DNA of 16,143 nucleotides from Hyphomonadaceae bacterium (GCA_016791325.1 JAEUMU010000151.1:1-16143); one strand, 5' to 3'. Counted from the stretch's first letter, positions 1-7,886 are shown. The notes: generated from the sequence alone by a model not told the origin. Program-made: numbers and translations.

Positions 1-157
1 CGTTTCCCCGCGCGGCTTCGCCGCCTTCGGTCCTGGCGGACGCGGGCCCCACCATTTTCTCCTTGCAGCCGCCGCCTCATGGCCGGGCGCGAAAAGCGCC
101 GTCGCGGGCGAGCTCCCGCGGCTCCGCTCTCAAGCGGACAAGCAAAGGAGACATCCC
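1..157 (+). promoter_or_regulatory. Hairpin-rich leader upstream of the SSB-like gene
   Basis: No gene is seen here. The stretch is dense in stem-loops. A GCGGC/GCCGC hairpin with a TTC loop lies at 12-24, inside a wider CCCGCG (7-12)/CGCGGG (41-46) pairing. Three back-to-back hairpins follow: 86-100 (5-bp stem, GAAAA loop), 101-122 (8-bp stem with one G-U pair) and 124-137 (5-bp stem, CTCA loop). An AGGAG Shine-Dalgarno follows directly, ahead of the ATG at 158. The first hairpin may belong to the end of a gene outside the window; the last three would form the 5' leader of the ssb-like mRNA. The stems are read directly; any regulatory role is inference. Confidence 0.45.
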
Positions 158-502
158 ATGAACAACCGCGTCACGCTCACCGGCAAATTGCTGGAAGAGC
201 CGAAAATCCGCACCCTCGAGTTTCGCGGCGGCACGAGCGAGATCGTCTCACTCTGGCTGGAAGTGCCAAGCGGTGAACGCAAGGACCGCTTCACGGTCGA
301 GATCTTCTGCCCAGCACAGCAAGAAGCCGCCAAGGCGATGCGCAAGGGCGTCCTCGTCGAAGTCACCGGCGTGCTGCGCCACGATCGCTGGAAGGATCGC
401 GCGACCTCGCGCTGGGTCGGCAAGGTGTTCGTCGCCATCGATCCCGGCGTGGGCAAGGTCAAGTCGCTGGGCATGGCTGAAGCTGAGAGCGAAGCCGCCT
501 GA
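158..502 (+). CDS. Small single-stranded DNA-binding protein (SSB-like), mobile-element type
   Basis: The product is 114 residues and begins MNNRVTLTGKLLEEPKIRTL, a typical opening for an SSB OB-fold. Alternating beta-strand segments follow, including one near residues 50-60 ending in FTVEIFC and another near 80-105 containing VLVEVTGVLRHDRW. It is shorter than housekeeping SSB (about 160-180 residues) and lacks the acidic C-terminal tail that recruits partner proteins. It most resembles accessory SSB homologues carried by integrative conjugative elements, which are thought to protect single-stranded transfer DNA. The ATG start has an AGGAG Shine-Dalgarno about 8 bases upstream. Conjugation-type genes downstream on the same strand fit this role. 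Family assignment is from recognition of the fold pattern, not a search. Confidence 0.8.
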   Translation: MNNRVTLTGKLLEEPKIRTLEFRGGTSEIVSLWLEVPSGERKDRFTVEIFCPAQQEAAKAMRKGVLVEVTGVLRHDRWKDRATSRWVGKVFVAIDPGVGKVKSLGMAEAESEAA

Positions 503-510
503 AACGCTTA

Positions 511-541
511 GCGCCGCTCCCGCCAAGTGAGGGAGCGGCGC
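511..541 (+). terminator. Strong 11-bp hairpin between the SSB-like gene and the DUF6876-type gene
   Basis: Bases 511-521 (GCGCCGCTCCC) pair perfectly with 531-541 (GGGAGCGGCGC) around a 9-base loop. It sits 8 bases after the SSB-like stop codon and 38 bases before the next ATG. No T-tract follows on either strand, so it is not a canonical intrinsic terminator. It could be a transcript-stabilising 3' end, an RNA-processing site or a weak attenuator. Confidence 0.45.
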
Positions 542-579
542 GCCCCAACATTTCTCACACTTCACGGGAGACGCACATC

Positions 580-942
580 ATGTCGTCGAAACCCCTTCGC
601 GCCAGCGATCTTCTCAGCTTCACCGGGAGCGAACATTGGTATCGCCATCCGCTCTGGCCCTCGATCACCTATACAGACGGCGCCCACTACGTTGCCGAAG
701 CTGGCGGCGCCTTTTGGCTCTTAGACGCCATCGTCTCGCATCAGCACGATCCACGCGTCCGCGCCGAACCCTTCCAGGTCTGGATACTGAAAGTCGCCGA
801 AGACCGAACCGCCGTTCTCACGTGCGAGGATGGCGACCACAATTGCGTAACGTCTCAGGTCATCTCATTCACCGACTTTCCGGTGCCGGAAATCACGCTC
901 TGGCTCCAGAACGACGTCATCTTCTTGCCGAGTGAATACTGA
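580..942 (+). CDS. DUF6876-type protein of unknown function
   Basis: The 120-residue product matches from memory the DUF6876 pattern common on alphaproteobacterial plasmids and integrative elements. The marks are an early FTGSEHWYRHPLW segment (about residues 14-26), a YTDGAHYVAEAGGAFWLLD core (about 30-48), a FQVWILKV strand near 65, an LTCEDGD turn near 84 and a closing NDVIFLPSEY. It has no signal peptide or membrane segment, so it is probably cytoplasmic. The ATG is preceded by GGGAGA at about 10 bases. Strong hairpins flank it on both sides (511-541 and 950-980). Its biochemical role is unknown; its setting next to SSB-like, TraF-like and relaxase genes points to mobile-element biology. 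Confidence 0.75.
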   Translation: MSSKPLRASDLLSFTGSEHWYRHPLWPSITYTDGAHYVAEAGGAFWLLDAIVSHQHDPRVRAEPFQVWILKVAEDRTAVLTCEDGDHNCVTSQVISFTDFPVPEITLWLQNDVIFLPSEY

Positions 943-949
943 AGACCTT

Positions 950-980
950 CCCGAGTCCGCGCGCTTCGCGCGGGCTCGGG
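950..980 (+). terminator. 14-bp near-perfect hairpin after the DUF6876-type gene
   Basis: Bases 950-963 pair with 967-980 around a 3-base CTT loop: CCCGAG/CTCGGG outside, a T-G wobble, then CCGCGCG/CGCGCGG inside. It begins 7 bases after the stop codon at 942. As with the hairpin at 511-541, no U-tract follows, so factor-independent termination is uncertain. It may instead protect or separate the upstream message from the TraF-like gene. Confidence 0.5.
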
Positions 981-1038
981 CGCCCCGACCGCGTGCATCG
1001 GGTTGGCGGCTCTGTCCGCACAACACATGCTCGCACCC

Positions 1039-1533
1039 ATGCGACGCCGGTGGCCGATACTTGCCGTCGTGAGCGCAGCGGCGCTCGCCGCCTTGGCTGC
1101 GCTGGCACTGCCAGCGGCCGAGGATCGCCTCCTCTATAACCACACGCCCTCAGTGCCGGTCGGATTCTACATCCGCACCGATGAGCCACTGGAACGCGGG
1201 TCATTCGTTACGGTGCGCGCCGCTGATGTCGCCCCAGCGGCGGCGGCGGCGCGCGGCTTCAATGGGCCCCGCGACAGGTTCATCAAACGCGTCGCAGCAT
1301 TAGCCGGCGACCATGTCTGCGCGCGCGGCGATGCGGTGACGCTCAATGGCGCCCTCTCCTATGGGCGGCGCGCCTATGACAGCACCGGCGCTGCGCTGCC
1401 GGCTTGGGAGGCGTGCCGGGTCCTTGGTCCCGACGAAATTCTGATCCTGGGCGACACCGCCGATTCCTTCGACGGGCGCTATTGGGGACCAATCAATGTC
1501 CAGGCAATTGAGGGCGTCTGGCGGCGGCTTTGA
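1039..1533 (+). CDS. traF: S26 family signal peptidase, TraF-like (conjugal transfer)
   Basis: This is an S26 (LepB-like) serine protease of the TraF type, which in conjugative systems processes or cyclises the pilin precursor in the periplasm. Counting from the ATG at 1039 (164 residues), a basic MRRRW start leads into one hydrophobic membrane segment (about residues 6-27). The nucleophile Ser38 lies in the TPSVPVGFY motif, and the general-base Lys83 lies in RFIKRVAALAGD. A late GDTADSFDGRYWGP block matches the conserved C-terminal box of the family. In-frame alternatives are ATG at 1027 and TTG at 1003; none has a clear Shine-Dalgarno, and 1039 was chosen because it places the basic residues just before the membrane segment. 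No pilin or T4SS gene is visible nearby, so its substrate is not known. The symbol is by family resemblance only. Confidence 0.8.
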   Translation: MRRRWPILAVVSAAALAALAALALPAAEDRLLYNHTPSVPVGFYIRTDEPLERGSFVTVRAADVAPAAAAARGFNGPRDRFIKRVAALAGDHVCARGDAVTLNGALSYGRRAYDSTGAALPAWEACRVLGPDEILILGDTADSFDGRYWGPINVQAIEGVWRRL

Positions 1534-1597
1534 AGGACAGCCCGGCAGCGTATAAGTCACCCGCCGCGGCGACCCGCTTGGCAGGAGCGCAACAGCC

Positions 1598-1816
1598 ATG
1601 ACCGACGACTCCGATCTCGCCGTCGATATCGCCAACCGCATCAACGAGGTTATGCGTCACTTGCCTGACCACGTGCAGCCTGGCGATGTCTTGACTGCGC
1701 TTGCCGCAGTGAGCGCGCGATTGCTGACGACGCTGCGGCCCCAAGATCGTGAAGGCGCCTACCAGTATCTGATGACAACGGTGCGCGCGCATTCGGGATT
1801 AGCGCCGCTGCAATAG
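1598..1816 (+). CDS. Small hypothetical protein (72 aa) of the mobile element
   Basis: This short frame starts at ATG after an AGGAG Shine-Dalgarno with good spacing and runs to a stop at 1814-1816. The product is likely all-helical and soluble: an acidic MTDDSDLAVDIANRINEVM opening, a middle segment (about residues 27-47) rich in Ala and Leu, and a C-terminal part near REGAYQYLMTTV. I do not recognise the family. It lies 64 bases after the TraF-like gene and before the relaxase, all on one strand, so it is probably a mobile-element accessory protein. A real gene is favoured by the ribosome-binding site and by base composition like its neighbours. Confidence 0.55.
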   Translation: MTDDSDLAVDIANRINEVMRHLPDHVQPGDVLTALAAVSARLLTTLRPQDREGAYQYLMTTVRAHSGLAPLQ

Positions 1817-1986
1817 CGATCGGCGTCGAGTTCACGTCTTAATGCAACATCACTTGAGACGGCTTGCGACAGCGACGTTGGCTGCATGCGAAAAAATGTG
1901 GGCGACGGCTAGATAAAGGGTGAGTCACTTCTTTCGCCACGCGCTTGAAATGTCTCGCACAAACACAAGGTGTGAAGCATGATCGC

Positions 1987-2014
1987 AGGGTGCGGGACAC
2001 CCCACCTGCACCCT
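1987..2014. repeat. Inverted repeat just upstream of the relaxase (candidate operator or oriT element)
   Basis: AGGGTGC at 1987-1993 is mirrored by GCACCCT at 2008-2014, with an inner GGG/CCC pair. A second TGCACC unit follows at about 2018-2023. The dyad lies 31 bases before the ATG at 2045 chosen for the relaxase. Relaxase genes often sit beside their oriT and repress their own promoter, so this could be an oriT arm or an operator. No MOBP-type ATCCTG nick core is seen in the immediate flank, so the oriT reading is weak. Confidence 0.3.
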
Positions 2015-2044
2015 ACTTGCACCTCACCCTCGGATTTCTCGCGC

Positions 2045-3262
2045 ATGTCGCAACCTCCGACGAGCAACGAACGCTTCCGCACCAGCAAGTTGCTTCGTGC
2101 TGCGCTCGCGCAAGATGTGATCACGCCCGGCTCGCGCTTGCGCATCAGCCGCCCCCTTGATGCAGAGAGTCTCATTGGCCGTCACGAGGGTGGCGCGCGC
2201 CGCGGCGCTGGCAGCGACAGCTTGTCATCGCGGCTGCAGAAGCGCATCGGCTCCTCTCGCGCGCTGGCGAGGGCGTTTGCGCGTAAGCGCGCGCCGCGCA
2301 CGCCCTTTGCATTCGACGGGCGTCAGAGGGCGGTGGTGAAACTGCATTACTTTGGCCACGCCAAAGGCGGCGGCGGCGCGCTCAAAGCTCATGCGCGCTA
2401 CATCGCCCGTGACTCCGCCGCGAAGGCCGAGGAGATCTGGCTCTCAAAAGCTGAGACGGAACGAGACGGCGCCCGGACGCGAGATGAAAGCGATCGCCAC
2501 CAGGCTCCGCGCCAGGAGCATTGGGTGTTCTATGACGCCGCGCGCGATAGCGTGAGCGGCGCGCGCCTCGCCGAGCATTGGGCGCAGTCCGACAAACGCC
2601 ATTTCCGGATCATCCTGTCGGCCGAGAATGGCGGCCGTCTCGGCGACCTCAAGTCCTACACGCGAGAGGTGATGGCGCGCGCCGAGACCGCGCTCGGAAC
2701 CAAGCTCGAATGGTTCGCGGTTGATCACTTCGATACCGACAACCCGCATACGCATATCGTCCTGCGCGGCGTGCGCGACGACGGACGCGACCTCGTCATT
2801 CCAAGGGAGTTTGTCCAACACGGCTTTCGCAACGCCGCCCGCGAGGCGGCGACCGATCGATTGGGACAGCGAACGCGTGACGATGCACGCCAGGCGCTGC
2901 AGCGCGAGGCGCTGGCGCATGCGCCGACACGACTCGATAAGCTGATCGCAGGCCAGCTCGATGAGACTGGCCAAGTTCGCCTCGCCGAACTTCGCGCGCC
3001 CAACGGTTCGCCGGACCTGACCGACGCGCTCAAGACACGCGCGCGCGAACTGAAGAATCTGGGGCTCGCACAGGAAGTGAAGCGCAACGTCCTTCGCTTC
3101 GAACCAGGCTGGCGCGACGCGCTCAAGGCGATGGAGCTGCACCTAGATATTCGCAAATCCTTGATGCAGGCGCGCGCTCAAGACGTGGCGCGCACGCTCG
3201 CCAATCCGACACGCATGCCTGCGCCGAAGGAAATGCGTCTGCCCTTCGGGCTTGGGTTTTGA
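2045..3262 (+). CDS. VirD2/MOBP-type relaxase, C-terminally short
   Basis: Relaxases nick one strand at oriT and pilot it into the recipient. Counting from the ATG at 2045 (405 residues), the likely catalytic Tyr119 lies in AHARYIARD (motif I). The metal-binding HUH-type motif III is H228-F-D ... PH235-T-H237 in DHFDTDNPHTHIVLRG. An RHHFR-like segment (KRHFRIILSAENG, about 184-196) precedes motif III. These are the marks of the DUF3363/RlxS group of relaxases. From memory those proteins are about 580-700 residues, whereas this one stops soon after the helical region following the nuclease domain, with a short tail ending LPFGLGF. It is either a short subfamily or a truncated relic. An in-frame ATG at 1979 has a nearby AGGTG, but the intervening residues look non-coding and overlap the dyad at 1987-2014, so 2045 is preferred. 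Confidence 0.82.
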   Translation: MSQPPTSNERFRTSKLLRAALAQDVITPGSRLRISRPLDAESLIGRHEGGARRGAGSDSLSSRLQKRIGSSRALARAFARKRAPRTPFAFDGRQRAVVKLHYFGHAKGGGGALKAHARYIARDSAAKAEEIWLSKAETERDGARTRDESDRHQAPRQEHWVFYDAARDSVSGARLAEHWAQSDKRHFRIILSAENGGRLGDLKSYTREVMARAETALGTKLEWFAVDHFDTDNPHTHIVLRGVRDDGRDLVIPREFVQHGFRNAAREAATDRLGQRTRDDARQALQREALAHAPTRLDKLIAGQLDETGQVRLAELRAPNGSPDLTDALKTRARELKNLGLAQEVKRNVLRFEPGWRDALKAMELHLDIRKSLMQARAQDVARTLANPTRMPAPKEMRLPFGLGF

Positions 3263-3359
3263 GAGTCGCGCTTGTCGAGGGCTGGCGCCCGACACGGCCT
3301 GCGACGTCTCAGGGCGGCGCAAACCCGTATCATCACATCGCAAGACGTGGCGGCGACTT

Positions 3360-3381
3360 CGCTACCAAATCGCTACCAAAT
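3360..3381. repeat. Two tandem 11-bp direct repeats beside the tRNA-Val 3' end
   Basis: CGCTACCAAAT occurs twice back to back (3360-3370 and 3371-3381), followed by a T-run. The pair lies in the gap between the relaxase stop (3262) and the tRNA-Val 3' end (3444). Integrase arm-binding sites are often short direct repeats close to an attachment site, so this is a candidate arm site of an element integrated at the tRNA. The repeat is directly seen; the role is inferred. No other gene or obvious terminator is seen in 3263-3443. Confidence 0.5.
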
Positions 3382-3443
3382 TTTTTCTGCGGGCAACGGA
3401 TGCACACGCCACCGGCATAACGCTTTGATTTAAAGGAAGGAAA

Positions 3444-3518
<75 letters not shown>

Positions 3519-3544
3519 GATCCCGCAAGCGGAAACGAGGCGTC

Positions 3545-3574
3545 GCTATAGCGGCTTTCGCCCCCCGGAGGCAA
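3545..3574 (-). promoter_or_regulatory. Probable promoter of tRNA-Val
   Basis: On the - strand TTGCCT (3574-3569) is followed after 18 bases by TATAGC (3550-3545). This resembles sigma-70-type -35 and -10 elements. The predicted start near 3538 would leave a leader of about 20 bases before the tRNA 5' end at 3518. Confidence 0.5.
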
Positions 3575-3642
3575 GCGGGCGCCGGCGTGCGCATTGTCCG
3601 GCGTGGGGCAGCCCTGCTACAGAGCCAGCAGAGGCGCGCCCC

Positions 3643-4311
3643 ATGTTCCTGGAAGTCAAAGCCCTGCTGACGCCGCCGGAGGTCGAGCGCCTGCGCGCCA
3701 TCGCCGGCGAGGCCAAGTTCGTGGACGGGCGCATCTCGAACCCCGCGAACCAGACCAAGGTGAACCTGCAGGCCGATATGCAGACGCCGCTGGCCGCTGA
3801 GGCGTCCCAGATCGTGCTCGCGGCCCTCGCGCGTTCGCGCGAGTTTCGCGATTTCGCGTTCCCCAAAATGGTCGCGCCGCCCATGTTGACGCGGTACGAG
3901 CCCAACATGAAATACGGCGCGCATTACGACGCCGCCTATTTCGGCGCCGCCAACGGCCAGTCGCTTCGGTCCGATCTTTCGGCCACCGTTTTTCTCAATC
4001 CGCCAGAGAGCTACCAAGGCGGGGAGCTGGTGGTGCATCAGGGCGCGAGCACCTCGCGCTTTAAGCTCAACCCGGGCGACGCCATCTTCTATCCCTCCAC
4101 CACGCTGCATGAGGTAGCGCCCGTCACCACGGGCGAGCGTCTGGTGGCGATCACCTTCATTCAAAGCCTTATGCCCGACGAGGCGCAGCGCAACATGCTC
4201 TACGACCTCAACGAAGTGGCGGCTTTGGAGGGGCTAAAGATGAGTTGGGAGAACCGGATGCGCCTGGAAGGGGTGCGGGCCAACCTGCTGCGGCGCTGGT
4301 CGCGGCCTTAG
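3643..4311 (+). CDS. PKHD-type Fe(II)/2-oxoglutarate-dependent hydroxylase (PiuC/YbiX family)
   Basis: The 222-residue product has the length and order of the PiuC/YbiX family of Fe(II)- and 2-oxoglutarate-dependent dioxygenases. The iron ligands are visible as H94 and D96 in GAHYDAAYFG and H156 in TTLHEVAP. R166 in GERLVAITF is the expected 2-oxoglutarate-binding arginine. The conserved LSATVFLN and GGELVV strands (about 112-131) complete the double-stranded beta-helix, and a helical C-terminal part follows. Family members are commonly linked to iron and siderophore uptake, but the true substrate is not established and no TonB receptor gene lies nearby here. The 3' end overlaps the convergent cpdR stop by 4 bases. 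The ATG is preceded by a modest AGAGG. Confidence 0.9.
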   Translation: MFLEVKALLTPPEVERLRAIAGEAKFVDGRISNPANQTKVNLQADMQTPLAAEASQIVLAALARSREFRDFAFPKMVAPPMLTRYEPNMKYGAHYDAAYFGAANGQSLRSDLSATVFLNPPESYQGGELVVHQGASTSRFKLNPGDAIFYPSTTLHEVAPVTTGERLVAITFIQSLMPDEAQRNMLYDLNEVAALEGLKMSWENRMRLEGVRANLLRRWSRP

Positions 4312-4670
4312 GCGGCGGCGATCACCCGCTCGATTTCGACAACGAGGTCTTTCAGGTGGAACGGCTTGGAGAGCACTTTGGCGTCTTTCGGCGCCTGACT
4401 CTGCGCCGAGAGCGCCACTGCGGCAAAGCCAGTGATGAAAACGATCTTCATCGCCGGATCGGCCTCCGCGCCACGGCGCGCGAGTTCGATTCCGTCCAGG
4501 CCCGGCATAACGATGTCAGTGAGCAGCAGGTCGAAGCTGGAATGCTCCAGCGCCTCCCAAGCGCTGTCGCCATCGCCGTGTGCGGTCACGTCGTGGCCCG
4601 CGCGCGACAGGCTCGACACCAGGAAGCCCCGGAGCGAGTCGTCGTCTTCGGCCAAGAGGATGCGCGCCAT
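4308..4670 (-). CDS. cpdR: CpdR-like single-domain response regulator
   Basis: This is a stand-alone receiver domain of 120 residues with no output domain. The sequence follows Caulobacter CpdR closely: MARILLAEDDDSLRGFL at the start, LLLTDIVMPGLDGIELARR in the middle, and FITGFAAVAL followed by PKDAKVLSKPFHLKDLV. The phospho-acceptor is D52, with T80 and K102 as the other conserved switch residues. In Caulobacter, CpdR in its unphosphorylated form primes ClpXP to degrade substrates such as PdeA, and the CckA-ChpT relay phosphorylates it. The same role is inferred here. The start at 4670 is supported by a GGAG Shine-Dalgarno 6 bases upstream; in-frame extension to 4811 would run into the divergent promoter region and lacks conservation to the family. 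Confidence 0.92.
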   Translation of the reverse strand: MARILLAEDDDSLRGFLVSSLSRAGHDVTAHGDGDSAWEALEHSSFDLLLTDIVMPGLDGIELARRGAEADPAMKIVFITGFAAVALSAQSQAPKDAKVLSKPFHLKDLVVEIERVIAAA

Positions 4671-4763
4671 GCGTCCGCTCCGTGAGGTCGGCCCCATCGA
4701 AGCGGTAGCTCCTAGCATGACCGAGGTAAAGACCGGCTGAACCGGCCAGCGCATGTGTAAATA

Positions 4764-4792
4764 TTGACCTGCCACCGGAGGGGGCGAACAAT
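4764..4792 (+). promoter_or_regulatory. Possible promoter of the N-formylglutamate amidohydrolase gene
   Basis: TTGACC at 4764-4769 is followed after 17 bases by AACAAT at 4787-4792. If used, transcription would begin at or next to the ATG at 4800, giving a leaderless message. A GGAGGGGG tract at 4777-4784 is about 16 bases from that ATG, too far for a normal Shine-Dalgarno. The gap 4671-4799 also has to hold the promoter of cpdR on the other strand; I do not see a convincing one. Confidence 0.35.
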
Positions 4793-4799
4793 ACGCCAT

Positions 4800-5711
4800 A
4801 TGGACGGACACGACCTCCCCGGCGCGGCGCGGACCAATCTGGACGGCGACGCGGAGGAGCGGACGGGCCCGGCGCGGGAATCTTCCTTCGCCCTCATCGA
4901 ACCGCTGCGGCGGACCGCCCCGTTAATCTTTTCCTCCCCGCATAGCGGCCGGCGTTACCCCGCCGATCTGCTGGCCGACACCCGGATTGGGCTTCTGAGC
5001 CTGCGCCGATCGGAAGACGCCTACGTGGATGAGTTGTTCTCCGGCGCAGCCGCGCACGGGGCCTGCGTGCTTTCCGCCGCCATTGCCCGCGCCTATGTCG
5101 ACCTTAACCGCGACCCCGCCGAACTCGATCCGGATATGTTCAGTGAGCGCCCCGCGCGCTCCATGCCGGGATCGGCGCGGGTTCAAGCCGGGCTGGGCGC
5201 CATCCCCCGCGTCAGCGGCGACGGGCAAGCCATTTATCGGCGCAAGCTTTCCTTGGCCGAAGCCGAACAGCGCCTCGCCGCCTATTACACCCCCTACCAT
5301 GACATGCTGCGCAATTTAATGAGCGAAACGCGGGATCAATTCGGCTGCGCCGTGCTGATCGATTGCCATTCCATGCCCTCTAGCGCACGCGGCGCGCACG
5401 CGCCTGATATCGTACTGGGGGATCGCTTCGGGGTGTCGTGCCACCCCTCCGTGACCGCGCTGGCGGAGGCGACGCTCAGGCGCCTGGGCTATCGCGTGGC
5501 CCGCAATGCACCGTTCGCCGGCGGCCACACAACGCAGACTTACGGCCAGCCCTCAGTGCACAGCCATGCCCTGCAGATCGAGATCAATCGCGCTCTGTAC
5601 ATTGACGAACGCACGCTGGAGCGCACCCAGGGCTTCGCCCGCGTCCGCGCCGACATGAGCCGGCTGGCGGAGGCGCTGGCGGCGGCGGCGCTACATAAGA
5701 GCTTAGCCTAA
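4800..5711 (+). CDS. N-formylglutamate amidohydrolase family protein
   Basis: The enzyme family hydrolyses N-formyl-L-glutamate to formate and glutamate, the last step of one histidine breakdown route. The 303-residue product shows the family motifs in order: PLIFSSPHSGRRYP (41-54), SEDAYVDEL (71-79), DLNRDP (101-106), VLIDCHSMPS (185-194), GGHTTQTYG (241-249) and LQIEINRALY (258-267). The His and acidic residues in these motifs are the expected zinc ligands and catalytic residues. No hut genes are adjacent, so it stands alone; family members outside hut operons may act on other N-formyl or N-acyl amino acids. ATG 4800 is preferred over an in-frame TTG at 4764, which lies in the likely promoter. 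Confidence 0.88.
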   Translation: MDGHDLPGAARTNLDGDAEERTGPARESSFALIEPLRRTAPLIFSSPHSGRRYPADLLADTRIGLLSLRRSEDAYVDELFSGAAAHGACVLSAAIARAYVDLNRDPAELDPDMFSERPARSMPGSARVQAGLGAIPRVSGDGQAIYRRKLSLAEAEQRLAAYYTPYHDMLRNLMSETRDQFGCAVLIDCHSMPSSARGAHAPDIVLGDRFGVSCHPSVTALAEATLRRLGYRVARNAPFAGGHTTQTYGQPSVHSHALQIEINRALYIDERTLERTQGFARVRADMSRLAEALAAAALHKSLA

Positions 5712-5714
5712 GGC

Positions 5715-5745
5715 AAAGAAAAAGCGGCGGGCCGGAGCCCGCCGC
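5715..5745 (-). terminator. Intrinsic terminator reading on the - strand
   Basis: GCGGCGGGC (5724-5732) and GCCCGCCGC (5737-5745) form a perfect 9-bp stem with a CGGA loop. On the - strand the stem is followed by TTTTTCTTT. On the + strand only GAAGGTC follows, so it serves - strand transcripts and not mainly the amidohydrolase gene that ends at 5711. The only - strand transcript it could end is the small-RNA candidate just upstream. Confidence 0.75.
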
Positions 5746-5807
5746 GAAGGTCATATAGGGAGGAAACGCCCGAAAGGGCGGACGCGGCGTCGCGAAACGC
5801 CGCAACG
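5717..5807 (-). ncRNA. Candidate small RNA, three hairpins with exposed CCTCCC linker
   Basis: No protein is apparent here, but the - strand has the full layout of a bacterial trans-acting sRNA of about 90 bases. In transcript order: a 7-bp hairpin (5803-5784, GCGGCGT/ACGCCGC), a 5-bp CGCCC/GGGCG hairpin with a TTTC loop (5780-5767), an unpaired linker of about 21 bases (5766-5746) containing TTTCCTCCC, and a 9-bp terminator hairpin followed by TTTTTC. Promoter-like hexamers lie just upstream. The CCTCCC stretch is complementary to Shine-Dalgarno GGGAGG and would suit base-pairing to mRNA start regions, as in CU-rich alphaproteobacterial sRNAs. I cannot match it to a named family. Confidence 0.55.
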
Positions 5808-5812
5808 AGACA

Positions 5813-5841
5813 AACCTAGTTTGCACTGCAGCAATTTGCAA
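5813..5841 (-). promoter_or_regulatory. Possible promoter of the small-RNA candidate
   Basis: On the - strand TTGCAA (5841-5836) is followed after exactly 17 bases by TAGGTT (5818-5813). The -10 hexamer is imperfect, but spacing is ideal, and the expected start near 5806 falls directly before the first hairpin. Confidence 0.4.
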
Positions 5842-6036
5842 GGTGAATAGAGCGTCACGTCAGCGTAATATCAAATACAACATTGGAAGCATTTGATTTT
5901 TCGAAAAGCCCTGCCATATTGCAGGTGCACACATGCTCTCTTGCATAGGTTGCGCCTACGAAATCTCCAGCCCTGCCGTTGAAGTAGGCGCCCGAGGCAG
6001 GCAGATAGCCCGTCTCCCCGCTTGAAAGATGCTCAT
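5842..6036 (+). promoter_or_regulatory. typA upstream region with a possible promoter and small dyad
   Basis: No gene is seen in this part of the 325-base gap. It is clearly more AT-rich than its surroundings. TTGATT at 5893-5898 lies 16-17 bases ahead of CATATT/ATATTG (5915-5921), a plausible -35/-10 pair reading toward typA. The -10 is embedded in a short dyad, CCTGC (5910-5914) and GCAGG (5921-5925), so a repressor site is possible. The leader would be about 110 bases long. Confidence 0.3.
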
Positions 6037-7878
<1,842 letters not shown>

Positions 7879-7886
7879 ACGCGGCG

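Noticed and set aside
48..57. CCCACCATTT matches the inverse of the sequence at the tRNA-Val 3' edge (3441-3450), suggesting an att repeat
   Set aside because: Only about 10 bases match, in inverted orientation, and no further tRNA sequence is shared; chance is likely.
2444..3142. A 232-codon open frame opposite the relaxase
   Set aside because: Antisense to a gene with intact catalytic motifs; no recognisable domain and no ribosome-binding site.
5724..5745. Terminator for the N-formylglutamate amidohydrolase gene
   Set aside because: The stem is well placed, but the T-tract lies only on the - strand side, so it fits a - strand transcript better.
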